Of a stretch of 64,000 nucleotides of DNA, positions 11,387-21,169 are shown in pieces. The notes under the pieces were generated by a model. The model was not told the DNA's origin. It made no database searches and was given only the letters and a program-made list of their open reading frames with translations. The stretch comes from an uncultured Flavobacteriaceae bacterium (GTDB taxonomy: Bacteria; Bacteroidota; Bacteroidia; Flavobacteriales; Flavobacteriaceae), in assembly GCA_947494825.1 (NCBI GenBank), contig CANLWN010000005.1:372001-436000 (forward strand). The letters run 5' to 3'. Positions within the stretch are counted from its first letter, which is position 1. Each line of letters begins with the position of its first letter. A program made the translations under genes and the position numbers.

Positions 11387-11474
11387 TTGTTCTTTTCGGT
11401 AAATCATTAACCCTGGAGTTGGGCCCTTACAAGTATTCGTTGGTTCGAATCGCCTGCTACAAAAATTAGAAATT
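11387..11474 (+). promoter_or_regulatory. rpmI-rplT spacer, possible L20 leader element
   Basis: An 88-base gap is unusual inside this compact operon. It contains GGGCCC (11421-11426), a small ATTCG/CGAAT hairpin (11435-11439 with 11446-11450), and GGTTCGAATC (11442-11451), which looks like a tRNA T-loop but lacks a pairing stem. L20 represses its own mRNA in other bacteria through rRNA-like leaders, so a regulatory role is possible but only inferred. Confidence 0.25.
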
Positions 11475-11819
11475 ATGCCAAGATCAGTAAATTCAGTCGC
11501 TTCAAGAGCTCGAAGAAAAAAAGTGATGAAGCAAGCAAAAGGTTACTTTGGAAGACGTAAAAATGTCTGGACAGTAGCCAAAAATGCGGTAGAGAAAGCA
11601 ATGACATATGCCTACCGCGACCGTAGAAACAAAAAAAGAAATTTTCGTGCCCTATGGATCACCCGTATTAATGCTGGTGCCCGATTGCACGGAATGTCCT
11701 ATTCCCAGTTTATGGGCAAGGTAAAGGCCAATGGTATTGAGCTAAACCGTAAGGTTTTGGCAGATTTGGCCATGAACCACCCGGAGGCATTTAAGGCCAT
11801 CGTTGAGAAAGTAAAATAA
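11475..11819 (+). CDS. rplT: 50S ribosomal protein L20
   Basis: A 114-residue basic protein, [20 protein letters not shown], with the L20 landmarks [40 protein letters not shown] and NRKVLADLA. It binds 23S rRNA early in 50S assembly and is often the autorepressor of its operon. It is the last gene of the thrS operon, followed by a terminator. Confidence 0.97.
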   Translation: MPRSVNSVASRARRKKVMKQAKGYFGRRKNVWTVAKNAVEKAMTYAYRDRRNKKRNFRALWITRINAGARLHGMSYSQFMGKVKANGIELNRKVLADLAMNHPEAFKAIVEKVK

Positions 11820-11839
11820 CTAATGGAAATATCTCGCTT

Positions 11840-11870
11840 AAAAGCCCGCTCTTTGGAGTGGGCTTTTTTT
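11840..11870 (+). terminator. Terminator of the thrS-rplT operon
   Basis: Stem AAAGCCCGCTC/GAGTGGGCTTT with one G-U pair, TTTG loop (11852-11855), and a T run to 11870. It touches the last codons of the convergent cyclase gene. Read on the minus strand it ends in only four T, so it mainly serves the plus strand. Confidence 0.85.
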
Positions 11871-12945
11871 ATGCCTTTTTGAGCGCATAGATATCCAGGC
11901 TGCTCGCTTTTCCCTTAAGTGCCAGGTTTCCGATATGCCTCTCCGTATAGGTTGATGACAATTCCAGATTTTCCAACAAATCTTTCGAAATCAATAGTTT
12001 TTCTCCGAGGACATTGCATTGGTCTTGTATCCTGGAACTTGTATTGATGACGTCTCCATGGTAGGCCAGTTCCTTTTTAACACTGCCCACTTCCACCACG
12101 ATCAACCTCCCCCCGTGCAGGCCGGCCTTAAATTCCGGGACATGGCCATAGGTCCTTTCATAGTGCGGCGCCCGTTTGCGCAAGCGTTTTTGAAAAGCGA
12201 AAAAGAGGGCAACACAGTTGTTCCGTTTTACGGCATTTTTAAAGCTCCAGCTTAGAACTGCTTCGTCCCCTACGTATTGATATACCTCGGCGCTATGGGC
12301 ATCCAACACCAGATTGAGGTCTAAAAAACACTCCTGTATGAACTTGCTATAGGCCAAATGGCCCAGCTTTTCGGCAATGGTGGTAGAGGATTTAAGATCC
12401 AGGAACATAAAGACCCGTTCTTCCTCTGCCGGTTTTCGGTATTTGCCGATCAGCAGTTTTAGGAAAGACTCCCTACCAAACCGCTCCTTAGCAATCTTGA
12501 GAAAGGAGAACACCAGGGAACTGACCACAAAATAGACTACCGTGATCCAAAACACCTTACTGGTACGCCACCAACCGCGCTCGTTGGGCAGGTCCAGATC
12601 CATTTCCTCTTCCACAACGAAGCTCATCAGGCTCATGGACACTATCAGCAAAATCAAATAAATCTGCGTCCTCAGGAGAATGGAAAGGCCCAAATTGAGT
12701 CGTTTCAAAAGAAATTTATCGAAAAGGAATTCAATCAACCCATAAAAGAAGCCGATAAGGACACCCAGCAAAACGCCAAAGCCCATCCATTGCGTAAAGG
12801 GTACGTCCATGGTGGCATCTACTACGATTCCCGCCTCGGTATCAAGGGCATAATACCTTATGAAAATGAAGAAAGTAAATGCCAAGGACCAATATACTAT
12901 GGCCGTGAGCAGTAACTCAAAAAATTGTTTTACCCTGGGTCTCAA
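11869..12945 (-). CDS. Membrane-bound class III adenylate/guanylate cyclase-like protein
   Basis: The N-terminal half of this 358-residue protein holds about four membrane helices (within 10-160). The C-terminal half is a class III nucleotidyl cyclase domain on the cytoplasmic side. The two metal-binding aspartates are present: Asp183 in FLDLKSST and Asp227 in YVGDEAVLSW, 44 residues apart as expected. FKAGLHGG and the HGDVINTSSRIQ segment supply likely base-recognition and transition-state residues. It would make cAMP or another cyclic nucleotide. The N-terminal helices resemble those of other Bacteroidota integral-membrane cyclases. No receptor or effector gene is adjacent. Confidence 0.85.
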   Translation of the reverse strand: MRPRVKQFFELLLTAIVYWSLAFTFFIFIRYYALDTEAGIVVDATMDVPFTQWMGFGVLLGVLIGFFYGLIEFLFDKFLLKRLNLGLSILLRTQIYLILLIVSMSLMSFVVEEEMDLDLPNERGWWRTSKVFWITVVYFVVSSLVFSFLKIAKERFGRESFLKLLIGKYRKPAEEERVFMFLDLKSSTTIAEKLGHLAYSKFIQECFLDLNLVLDAHSAEVYQYVGDEAVLSWSFKNAVKRNNCVALFFAFQKRLRKRAPHYERTYGHVPEFKAGLHGGRLIVVEVGSVKKELAYHGDVINTSSRIQDQCNVLGEKLLISKDLLENLELSSTYTERHIGNLALKGKASSLDIYALKKA

Positions 12946-12991
12946 ATCAAAAGGGGGCCTGTTTTATGTTCGTTATCATCACATTTTATTT

Positions 12992-13414
12992 TTAAACGCC
13001 AAAGCAGCTGAGTACCAATTTCCGTCCCGAAGCATTGTCCCTATGCTCACAGAGGTAAATTCCCTGCCAGGTGCCCAGGTTTAATTTACCCTGACTAATG
13101 GGTATCTGTACCGACGCTCCCATGAGGGACGATTTTATATGGGCGGGCATATCGTCCGGTCCCTCAAAGGTATGCACATAGTAGGGCGCATTTTCCGGTA
13201 CCATGACGTTCATATGGCTCTCAAAATCGGTCCGTACGGTGGGATCTGCATTTTCGTTGATGGTAAGACTTGCCGAAGTATGTTTAATAAAAACATGCAA
13301 CAGTCCGGTACTAATCTGCCCTATTTCGGGCAATGCTTCGTAGATGGCCGAGGAGATCAGATGAAATCCCCTGGGATAGCTTGGCAATCGCATCTCCTTC
13401 TGAAATGACTTCAT
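12992..13414 (-). CDS. YjbQ/UPF0047 family protein (secondary thiamine-phosphate synthase type)
   Basis: This 140-residue protein has the family signatures GLLHVFIKHTSASLTINENADP and TWQGIYLCEHRDN, with the conserved His/Glu cluster that forms a metal site in known structures. Members can replace thiamine-phosphate synthase weakly in E. coli, hence the common name, but the true physiological role is not settled. It is a single gene, divergent from the HAD hydrolase, 46 bases from the cyclase start. Confidence 0.85.
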   Translation of the reverse strand: MKSFQKEMRLPSYPRGFHLISSAIYEALPEIGQISTGLLHVFIKHTSASLTINENADPTVRTDFESHMNVMVPENAPYYVHTFEGPDDMPAHIKSSLMGASVQIPISQGKLNLGTWQGIYLCEHRDNASGRKLVLSCFGV

Positions 13415-13520
13415 GAATGGTACAGTTATCGGATTCCCTGTACTAAAATAATATAAACTTTACCCATATATCCAAAATATTACAACTTATAGGATAACTT
13501 TGCCCACTTAAAGAACGTAA

Positions 13521-14327
13521 ATGGATCTATCCAACATAAAAATGGTGGTGTCCGATATGGACGGTACCCTCTTGAATTCCAGACATGAAGTCAGCGACCG
13601 TTTCTTTTCGCTCTTCCGGGCATTACAGGAAAAGGACATTCTTTTTGTTGCAGCAAGCGGCCGGCAATACGGAAGCATGGCGGCAAAACTTGATGCTATC
13701 AAGGACGATATCATTATTATTGCGGAGAACGGCGCTTATGTTAAACGGCGTAATGAAGTGCTTTTGACTACCCCCATGGACATGAAGGACGTAGATACTA
13801 TTTTGAAAATTACCAAGGACACCAAGGGGGCACATGCTGCCATTTGTACCCAGGACAGGGCCTATGTGAACGGTAGTTCAAAGGATTTTATAAACCTATT
13901 AAAAGAGTATTACTCCAATTTTGATGTAATTCAGGACAGGGGAAGTATTAGCGGGGAGGTGCTCAAAATTGCCATATATCATTTTGAAAGTTCCGAGCAA
14001 TACGTATATCCGGCGGTAAGGCATTTGGATGGTTCACTAAAAATAAAGGTCTCGGGCCCCAATTGGGTGGATGTATCCCACAACCACGCCCACAAAGGAT
14101 TTGCCTTGGGCAAGGTAATGCACGCCTACAACCTTAGCGCGGACCAAGTGATGGTTTTTGGGGACTATAACAACGATTTGGAAATGATGCAGCTCTCCGA
14201 CTATAGTTTTGCCATGGCCAACGCGCATTCCAATATTCTAAAGGCAGCAAAATACCGGACCAGCAGTAATGACAACCACGGTGTGGAACGCATCTTGGAA
14301 AAGCTGTTGACCGCTAAAATCGGCTAG
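13521..14327 (+). CDS. Cof-type HAD-IIB family hydrolase
   Basis: A 268-residue phosphatase with HAD motif I VSDMDGTLLNS (nucleophile Asp12, acid Asp14), a C2B cap in the middle, Lys in the HKGFALGKV segment, and motif IV FGDYNNDLEMM. Cof-like enzymes dephosphorylate sugar phosphates, flavin or pyridoxal phosphates, and substrate cannot be predicted here. A -7 box TAACTTTG lies at 13495-13502 just upstream. The stop overlaps the convergent downstream gene by 4 bases. Confidence 0.88.
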   Translation: MDLSNIKMVVSDMDGTLLNSRHEVSDRFFSLFRALQEKDILFVAASGRQYGSMAAKLDAIKDDIIIIAENGAYVKRRNEVLLTTPMDMKDVDTILKITKDTKGAHAAICTQDRAYVNGSSKDFINLLKEYYSNFDVIQDRGSISGEVLKIAIYHFESSEQYVYPAVRHLDGSLKIKVSGPNWVDVSHNHAHKGFALGKVMHAYNLSADQVMVFGDYNNDLEMMQLSDYSFAMANAHSNILKAAKYRTSSNDNHGVERILEKLLTAKIG

Positions 14328-15586
14328 GTTTTTTGCTTCTTCTTCTGGGCGGCCGGAAACAGCACATTGTTCAGAATAAGTCGATAGCCTGGTGAGGTGG
14401 GATGTAGTTCCAATTCCGTTTTGGGATCCCCTACCCTATGCTGGTAGTCTTCCGGGTCATGGCCTCCGTAGAAGGTGAAGAAACCCTTCCCCTTTATCCC
14501 ATGGATATACCGGGCCTCCCCGTTGATCTTGTTCTCTCCCAATATCATGACCGTGGGTTTTATCTCGTTCCGCGTAAAGGAAGTCGTCTGGCCCATAAAT
14601 CCTTTGACCAGGGAAGTGTGGTTCTGGCAGAGCATGGTGGGCACGGGATCCCATTTGGCCGAAAAATCCATCAAAGAAAAATAATCGGATTCTTTGGGAA
14701 CGTTACGCCTTTTGTTGGTCATGTCTATAGATGAAAACTCATATCGGGCCGGATTCCGTTCCAGGACAAAATTGGTGAAGGCAAAGGTTTTGTCGTAATC
14801 CAACCTACTCTGGTAATTGGGATCCGAAGGGTCTCCATCGAACATGGGTTCGCAGATATCCACCCCATCTGCGGCCAGGGCAATATCGTAACTGTCCGTA
14901 GCGGAGCACATGGCAAACATGAACCCGCCCCCGATGACGTAGTTTCGTATTTTCAGGGCCACCGCTCTTTTTTCTTCCGAAACCTTGCTATATCCCAATT
15001 TTTGGGCGAGTTCTTCCGCACTGCGTTTCCCCTCAATATACCAAGGTGCCGCCCTATAGGCGCCATAGAACTTACCGTATTGTCCGGTAAAATCCTCATG
15101 GTGCAAATGCAGCCAATCGTACAGGGCCAATTTATTGTCCAATACCTCCTCGTCATATATCGTGACATACGGTATTTCCGCATAGGTAAGCACCATGGTC
15201 ACCGCATCGTCCCAAGGTTGGTTCCCCTTGGGAGAATATACCGCAATCTTTGGTGGCTTTTCCAGCACTACCGCTTCCTGGTTCTGGGAGGGGCTGCTAA
15301 TAGACTCCAAGATGGCCTGGGTCTGGGCATCGGATAAAATTTCAAAGGAAACCCCCCGGATTTGGCATTCCCTCCGAATGCTCTCCCCATTAGGCAAAAG
15401 AAACGAGCCACCCCTATAGTTCAACAACCATTGTACCTTTTGTTGCTTGGTAAGCACCCAGTAGGTGATGCCATAGGCCTTTAAATGGTTCTTTTGGCCC
15501 TCTGCATCCATAGGAATCAGAATGGTGGAGGCAAAAACATGTAAAGAGAAGAAAAAGAAAAAGAAGGAAAAGAGTAGCCTACCCAT
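14324..15586 (-). CDS. Exported protein usually labelled 'asparagine synthetase B' (function unknown)
   Basis: A 420-residue protein with an N-terminal signal peptide (FSFFFFFFSLHVFAS). Proteins with this sequence are common in Bacteroidota and carry the inherited name asparagine synthetase B. I see neither the N-terminal Cys-glutaminase domain nor the PP-loop SGGxDS motif that AsnB needs, so the name is not supported. Conserved-looking features are HLHHEDFTGQYGKF, a glycine/Cys patch VIGGGFMFAMCSATDS, CEPMFDGDP and FYGGHDPEDYQHRVGD. The arrangement is reminiscent of glutamine-amidotransferase-like or ThuA-like folds, which is only a guess. A -7 box (TAACTTTG on the minus strand, 15610-15617) precedes it. 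Confidence 0.7.
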   Translation of the reverse strand: MGRLLFSFFFFFFSLHVFASTILIPMDAEGQKNHLKAYGITYWVLTKQQKVQWLLNYRGGSFLLPNGESIRRECQIRGVSFEILSDAQTQAILESISSPSQNQEAVVLEKPPKIAVYSPKGNQPWDDAVTMVLTYAEIPYVTIYDEEVLDNKLALYDWLHLHHEDFTGQYGKFYGAYRAAPWYIEGKRSAEELAQKLGYSKVSEEKRAVALKIRNYVIGGGFMFAMCSATDSYDIALAADGVDICEPMFDGDPSDPNYQSRLDYDKTFAFTNFVLERNPARYEFSSIDMTNKRRNVPKESDYFSLMDFSAKWDPVPTMLCQNHTSLVKGFMGQTTSFTRNEIKPTVMILGENKINGEARYIHGIKGKGFFTFYGGHDPEDYQHRVGDPKTELELHPTSPGYRLILNNVLFPAAQKKKQKT

Positions 15587-16136
15587 AGAAAAAAATGTTG
15601 TTGACCCTACAAAGTTACCTGAAAAATCATAACCCTGGATGGGACCAAGATCTTGAATGCAAGTTATACTATTTCAACTGGTCAAAGCTGTTAAAAAATG
15701 ATAAAAACAGTTAAGAAACTGCAAGATAAGGTATCGCAAAGGTTCATTTTGCCCTTAGGTGATCGGAGGTAAGGTTTTGGTCGACTTAAATGATTCTCTT
15801 TAATTCTAACTGTTTTAATGTGTCCCTTTGGCCGTTCGTCCTGCGACATAGAGTTTTTGATAGCCCATTTAATGGACGGCGAAACACCTACACTTCCCAC
15901 TTATTCATATATAGTCCCGCTGGTAACATTCCATTTTTTATTCGCCTCTTATTTGGCGATCTTGGCAACTTTCCTTGCTAAGGGAAACAAATAAAACAAT
16001 CTGGAACCTTAGGTACTTGCGATGAAACGGAAGCAATCCAACCAAGGTTTCGGGGAAACGAAAATACCATTCCCACATATCATTTTCACTCTGAATTATT
16101 AATTCCTGATCCAACAGGTCTAAAACTTTATGAAGT
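15587..16136. other. 550-base region with no gene seen
   Basis: Upstream of two divergent genes. Short frames on both strands lack family resemblance and acceptable starts. The left end holds the -7 box of the minus-strand gene. A CGCC/GGCG hairpin lies near 15941-15958. I find no clear TAnnTTTG box for the SusC gene, which may depend on a regulator encoded elsewhere. Confidence 0.5.
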
Positions 16137-19100
16137 ATGAAAAAACAGACATTTTCCGGGGACGTGGGGCCTAACCCCCCGAGATTTAATGCAAAAGGGA
16201 GATTACTTTTTCTTTTGTTTTTGGCTATGCAACCCTGTCTCCACGCCCATGCGTTCTACAAGGACAGTAAACCTGAAAACCGAAGCATTGAAACGGTTCT
16301 GAACATGGCAGGAAGCCCTTGTACGAGTATTGTTCCCTTTAATCTGCCAGGTGTCTACACGGACCCATACATTGAGCGAGGAAAAAAGGGATACGAGGTG
16401 CCCTTGGACCTATTTCTCCAACAATTGAGCCTTTCCGGAACCATAACGGATACCAAGGGAAACCCTATCCCCTTTGTGAACGTATTGATCAAGGGTACGA
16501 CCATTGGTACGGCTTCGGACGAGGAAGGCCGGTATTCCATAAAGGTGAGAACGGATAATGTTGTTCTAATATTCAATAGTTTGGGGTATGCAGAACAGGA
16601 AATAAGCACCAGGGGCAAAACCACCATCGATGTGGTGCTCCTAGAAGAGGTGGATCGGCTGGAGGAAGTGATCGTCACAGCAGGTTACAACACTATTGAA
16701 CGAAGGCATTTGGCCTCGTCCATTGAGGTGATGGAACTGGAAAAAATAGAATCACAGCCACTGGTGAAGCTCGAAGAGGCTTTTTCCGGAACCATGTCCG
16801 GGATTACACTGTTACAGGGCAGTAATCTGCCCGGGGATTCCCCGGGGACCATCTCGATCAGGGGCCTGAGTACACTCCAAAATGCTTCCCCTTTGGTTGT
16901 AATTGATGGTATAGAACAATCTTTAAGTGATATTGACCCGAATCAGGTGGAAAGTATCACAGTGCTCAAAGATGCTGCGTCTGCTTCCATGTATGGCTCT
17001 AGGGGCGCAAACGGTGTTATCCTTATTACCACCAATCGGGGAACCACGGGAGAATTCAAGGTGAATGTACATTCATGGCTTTCCGTCCAGTCCCCTTTGG
17101 ATATGCCAGATTTCGTAAATGCTGTGGATTATATGCAGTTGAACAATGAGGCCCGGGGGTTTCAAGACCAGCCGCTGCTGTTCACGCAGGAAGATATTGA
17201 CCGAGCCCGTAGCGGAGACCTGCCCAACGTAAACTGGTTAGACATTATAATGCAACAAAAGGCCCATTTCTACAACACCTCTGCAAGTATATCCGGTGGC
17301 GGGGGTGTGGGAACCTTTAATCTGATGTTGGGATACCTTCAACAATCCGGTTTAAATCCATACGAAGGCAGTCAAAGATACAATGCCCGCTTTAATACCA
17401 ACGTGAACATCGGTGATCGTTTTGTCCTGATGGCCGATTTCTACGCCCACAGGTTGCAAACCGATCGTTTGCTGGCCAATGACGACGGGCATGGTCTTTA
17501 CCAAAGGGCCTGGAGTATGAACCCTTCACAACAGGTCTTCTACGAGGATGACCTTCCAGACCATTATATTTTGTACGGGGACAGAAATCCACTGGCCCGC
17601 ATGGAAAAAGGTGGAGAGCGGAACTTTTTAAGCGACCGGAGTACCATTAACCTAAGGCCCCGTTTTCATATTACCCACAACCTACACTTGGCGGGCAATG
17701 TTTCCTATATGATCAACAAATCTGCCCAAAAACATAAGCGAAGTACCTTCAAGTTCTTTGACGGGGAAGGTAAACCGGTAACCACTTGGGGCAATGCTGT
17801 GGGTGCCTCACAAGGGGTAAGTGAAAGCCAAATTACTGCTAGGGCCCTTGTCAATTATGAAAAAGACGTTAGGAAGGATTTCGATAAGATTTATCTAGTG
17901 GCGGGAACTGAGCTTATGAACTTCAATTTTTCGGACTTTAGGGAAATTACAAAAGCTTCCTTCTTTTCCAAACTAAACTATTCCTTTAAAGACCGCTATC
18001 TGTTGGAAGCTACGGTAAGGCAGGATGGGAGCAGCAAATTTGCACCGGGCTATAAATGGGGGTTCTTTCCCTCTGCCTCCATGGGGTGGAACGTCCATAA
18101 TGAAGGGTTCATGAAGGACCTGGCAGAGACGGGAGGCATTACCAACTTCAAGATACGCGCCTCGTACGGAAGAATCGGAAACGAGAACGTACCCCCTTAT
18201 CTTTGGCAGGAACGGGTGAACTTTTGGGGGTGGACACTGAGGGTTCCCAATGAGGCCTTTAGCTGGGAAACGCAGACTCAACAAAATGTTGGTTTTGATC
18301 TGACCGCGCTCCAAAATAAACTGAACCTTACTTTCGACACCTACACCAAGAAATCCGAGGATCTTATATACTCCAACTTCCCGGTACCTCCGCTTACAGG
18401 TTCTTATGCACTTACCTCGGCCGTCAATATTGGTGAGGTCGAAAACCGGGGCTGGGAAGTCTCTGCTAGTTGGTCCGATAGATTAGGTGACTTTTCATAC
18501 AGGGTACAGGGCACCCTTTTCGATAACCAAAACAAGGTATTGAAAGCAGGACACAAGGTGTCCGATACCTTGATATTTAAGGATAATAATGACAAAATAT
18601 GGTATAGAGGCATTGGCGTGGACAACTATTACGGATATCAAAGCGATGGCTACTTTCAAAACCAGGCCGAAATAGACGGTGCTTCCGCGGTACTTCCCAA
18701 TACCATTCCTGGAGATATCAGATATGTAGATCGAAACAAGGACGGCATCATCAGCGACAAGGACAAGGTGAACTTGGGCGATCCCTTTCCCCACATGAAC
18801 TATTCCATCAACCTTACCATGAACTATAGAAACTGGGATTTTGGTCTCTTGGGACAAGGGGTTGGTAGGCGCTTGGGTAGGTTGAATGGTTTAGAGGGTT
18901 TTCCTGTACTTGTAGATGGAAATACAAATAGCTTGGGAACTCCCAGACAATATTATATGGACAACCGCTGGACCCCGAACAATCCAAACAGTAGGTTTCC
19001 CAGGGTATGGACAGGGACAAGCCCTAACGCCGCACTAAGTGATGTTTGGCTTGGGGATGCTTCCTTTTTCAGGATAAAATCCATTCAGCTGGGCTATACC

Positions 19101-19268
19101 GTTCCGGCCACCAATAAAAAAATCAGAAATATACGGGTGTACTTCAACGCTCGGGACGTGTTCACCTTTACCAATTGGGAAGGACTGGAACCAGAAAGGG
19201 ATGGTGGGAATGGAGGTTATCCCAGAATGGCTTCTTTTACACTAGGAGCCAAATTGGACATCTATTAA
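16137..19268 (+). CDS. SusC/RagA-family TonB-linked outer-membrane transporter
   Basis: A 1043-residue protein with a signal region (LLFLLFLAMQPCLHAHA), an unusually long linker to about residue 95, a CarboxypepD_reg-like domain (about 97-172), a plug (about 185-300) with the SusC signature TVLKDAASASMYGSRGANG, and a large barrel ending AKLDIY. SusC proteins import oligomers captured by a SusD lipoprotein. The partner SusD follows 18 bases later. No glycoside hydrolase, sulfatase, sensor or sigma/anti-sigma gene is adjacent, so the substrate is unknown. The extended N-terminus could indicate a wrong start, but no better ATG keeps the signal peptide. Confidence 0.92.
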   Translation: MKKQTFSGDVGPNPPRFNAKGRLLFLLFLAMQPCLHAHAFYKDSKPENRSIETVLNMAGSPCTSIVPFNLPGVYTDPYIERGKKGYEVPLDLFLQQLSLSGTITDTKGNPIPFVNVLIKGTTIGTASDEEGRYSIKVRTDNVVLIFNSLGYAEQEISTRGKTTIDVVLLEEVDRLEEVIVTAGYNTIERRHLASSIEVMELEKIESQPLVKLEEAFSGTMSGITLLQGSNLPGDSPGTISIRGLSTLQNASPLVVIDGIEQSLSDIDPNQVESITVLKDAASASMYGSRGANGVILITTNRGTTGEFKVNVHSWLSVQSPLDMPDFVNAVDYMQLNNEARGFQDQPLLFTQEDIDRARSGDLPNVNWLDIIMQQKAHFYNTSASISGGGGVGTFNLMLGYLQQSGLNPYEGSQRYNARFNTNVNIGDRFVLMADFYAHRLQTDRLLANDDGHGLYQRAWSMNPSQQVFYEDDLPDHYILYGDRNPLARMEKGGERNFLSDRSTINLRPRFHITHNLHLAGNVSYMINKSAQKHKRSTFKFFDGEGKPVTTWGNAVGASQGVSESQITARALVNYEKDVRKDFDKIYLVAGTELMNFNFSDFREITKASFFSKLNYSFKDRYLLEATVRQDGSSKFAPGYKWGFFPSASMGWNVHNEGFMKDLAETGGITNFKIRASYGRIGNENVPPYLWQERVNFWGWTLRVPNEAFSWETQTQQNVGFDLTALQNKLNLTFDTYTKKSEDLIYSNFPVPPLTGSYALTSAVNIGEVENRGWEVSASWSDRLGDFSYRVQGTLFDNQNKVLKAGHKVSDTLIFKDNNDKIWYRGIGVDNYYGYQSDGYFQNQAEIDGASAVLPNTIPGDIRYVDRNKDGIISDKDKVNLGDPFPHMNYSINLTMNYRNWDFGLLGQGVGRRLGRLNGLEGFPVLVDGNTNSLGTPRQYYMDNRWTPNNPNSRFPRVWTGTSPNAALSDVWLGDASFFRIKSIQLGYTVPATNKKIRNIRVYFNARDVFTFTNWEGLEPERDGGNGGYPRMASFTLGAKLDIY

Positions 19269-19286
19269 TTTAAACTATGTAATAAA

Positions 19287-20897
19287 ATGAAAAAGTACAG
19301 CTATATCTTTTTTTTGACTTGCGCAATGCTCGGATGTGAACCCTATTTGGACAAAACGGATCCCACCGCCACATCCTTCGATGAATTTTATAATACCGAG
19401 GAAGATTTGCGCCGTGTCGCTTACAGTAGCTATTTGGATGTTTTTACCACCAGGCATGTTACCCAGCTCCTTTTTTATATGCAGGATGGAAAGTCGGACA
19501 ATGCCTATAGTCGGGTAGAAGGCCAATATCATCAGCGCATCGCCAATGGGAATTTTAGCAGTGTTTCCCCCGATTTTTTATACTATTACGAAACCCATTT
19601 GAAACATTTGGGCCGTCTAAATACCTTTATCGCCAACGTGGATGTCCCGTATGTGGAAAACGAGGAAGTAAGACAGCGTTACAAGGGTATTTTGGAAGGG
19701 CTTCGAATATGGCATTATTTCGTGCTGACCTTCAGATGGGCCAACGTACCCTTTCATACGGAACCAGCGGATTTGGAAACGGCTCTGGTAGCGGCGACCC
19801 CCAAAGAAGAAATTTTGGAATACCTCTTTACGGAAGGACTTGCCATTGCCAATCGCCTACCCAAAAAGGAATACGAAAGACCGGATAGGTACATGTTCAA
19901 TCAGTATTCCCTGAAGGCACTGATCATGCGGTATGCCCTGTACCATGAAAAGTATGAGTTGGCAGCATCCCTGGCAAAGGAAATAATGGATTCGGGATAT
20001 TACGCCCTACACCCCAATTATGGGGCCCTATTTCAATATGAAGCCTGTTGTTCCGGCAATAAAGAGTTCATTATGCATCATGACGGGGATAGCCGTAGGT
20101 TGGTTGCTTCCTACTCCTTTGAAGACCTGGGGCCGCATTATCGTACTGGCAGGGGACAATCATATGTCGTTCCGCTGAAATCCCTGGTCGATTCCTATTG
20201 GACCTTACAAGGGGAAACAATAGGCGAAAGCTCCATGCATACAAAAAGAGCATATGAACTGAATCCGTCCTTAAATCGAGATCCCCGATACCGGGCAAGT
20301 ATTTTTGGCCATGGAGATACGTTCGCTTCGGATACCATTCCAATCAATATTTACAATGAAGACGGTCCTATGTACCATAAGGCCGAGAGAGGTAGTCCTT
20401 CTGGATATTGGTTTAAAAAATTTGTGGATGAGGCCGATGCCTTTAGGGACAATGGCCGTATGGATTTTGGCCTTTTGCGATATGCCGAAGTCTTGCTGAC
20501 TTATGCCGAGGCAAAGATTATGCAGGGTCAGGTAGATGCTCTGGCCAAGGATTGCATCAACCAAGTAAGGCGCAGGGCCGGTTTGGATATGGAGCTCGCA
20601 GATGTTACCCAAGGGCGTTATACGGCTTACAATCAGCAACAATGGATCGACTTGATTCGAAATGAGCGAAGAATCGAATTTGCCGGAGAGGGCTTGCGTT
20701 ATGACGACCTTATAAGGTGGCGCGTAGCGGAAACGGCCTTAAATCAGCCTGCTTTGGGGCATACCAGGGAGGTTAACGGGACTCTGGAATCCATAAAAAT
20801 AGAGGACAGGTCCTTCAAACCGCATAACTACTTGTGGCCATTTCATGAAAACAGCTTGAAAGTCAACCCAGGATTGAAACAAAACCCAGGGTATTGA
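19287..20897 (+). CDS. SusD/RagB-family nutrient-binding lipoprotein
   Basis: This 536-residue protein begins MKKYSYIFFLTCAMLGCEPY, with lipobox MLGC, and then shows the SusD pattern FDEFYNTEEDLRRVAYSSY. TPR-like helical repeats are implied, and the C-terminal signature LIRNERRIEFAGEGLRYDDLIRW is clear. It caps the SusC channel at the cell surface and binds its ligand. It is co-transcribed with susC. The ligand is not predictable, and no carbohydrate enzyme accompanies the pair. Confidence 0.93.
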   Translation: MKKYSYIFFLTCAMLGCEPYLDKTDPTATSFDEFYNTEEDLRRVAYSSYLDVFTTRHVTQLLFYMQDGKSDNAYSRVEGQYHQRIANGNFSSVSPDFLYYYETHLKHLGRLNTFIANVDVPYVENEEVRQRYKGILEGLRIWHYFVLTFRWANVPFHTEPADLETALVAATPKEEILEYLFTEGLAIANRLPKKEYERPDRYMFNQYSLKALIMRYALYHEKYELAASLAKEIMDSGYYALHPNYGALFQYEACCSGNKEFIMHHDGDSRRLVASYSFEDLGPHYRTGRGQSYVVPLKSLVDSYWTLQGETIGESSMHTKRAYELNPSLNRDPRYRASIFGHGDTFASDTIPINIYNEDGPMYHKAERGSPSGYWFKKFVDEADAFRDNGRMDFGLLRYAEVLLTYAEAKIMQGQVDALAKDCINQVRRRAGLDMELADVTQGRYTAYNQQQWIDLIRNERRIEFAGEGLRYDDLIRWRVAETALNQPALGHTREVNGTLESIKIEDRSFKPHNYLWPFHENSLKVNPGLKQNPGY

Positions 20898-21169
20898 AAC
20901 TGCTGCAGGACGAATAGAGGCGAAAACACCAGTGGTAGGCAAAAAGGACTCCATGGCTCGTTAAAATTATCGGGGCCTAGGCAATCAAAATCAACAAAAT
21001 CTTAGTACCATTAAGGCATTAAAATATTTTGTGGGTTGTTTAGGTGGTTTCAGAGGGGTGGTCTTGGACAGAGACTGCTCCTCTTTACGATTATAACGAA
21101 TTTTTCATTTGTAACGAAAGCCGGGGAAAAAGTATGGGTTATTGTGATTCTTTTGGAACAAAAGTCATC

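Noticed and set aside
11435-11455. Possible tRNA around GGTTCGAATC in the rpmI-rplT spacer
   Set aside because: The T-stem cannot pair and there is no D-arm or anticodon arm within the 88 bases.
15691-15981. Short open frames of 60-70 codons on both strands upstream of susC
   Set aside because: They overlap one another, lack good starts and show no resemblance to known small proteins.
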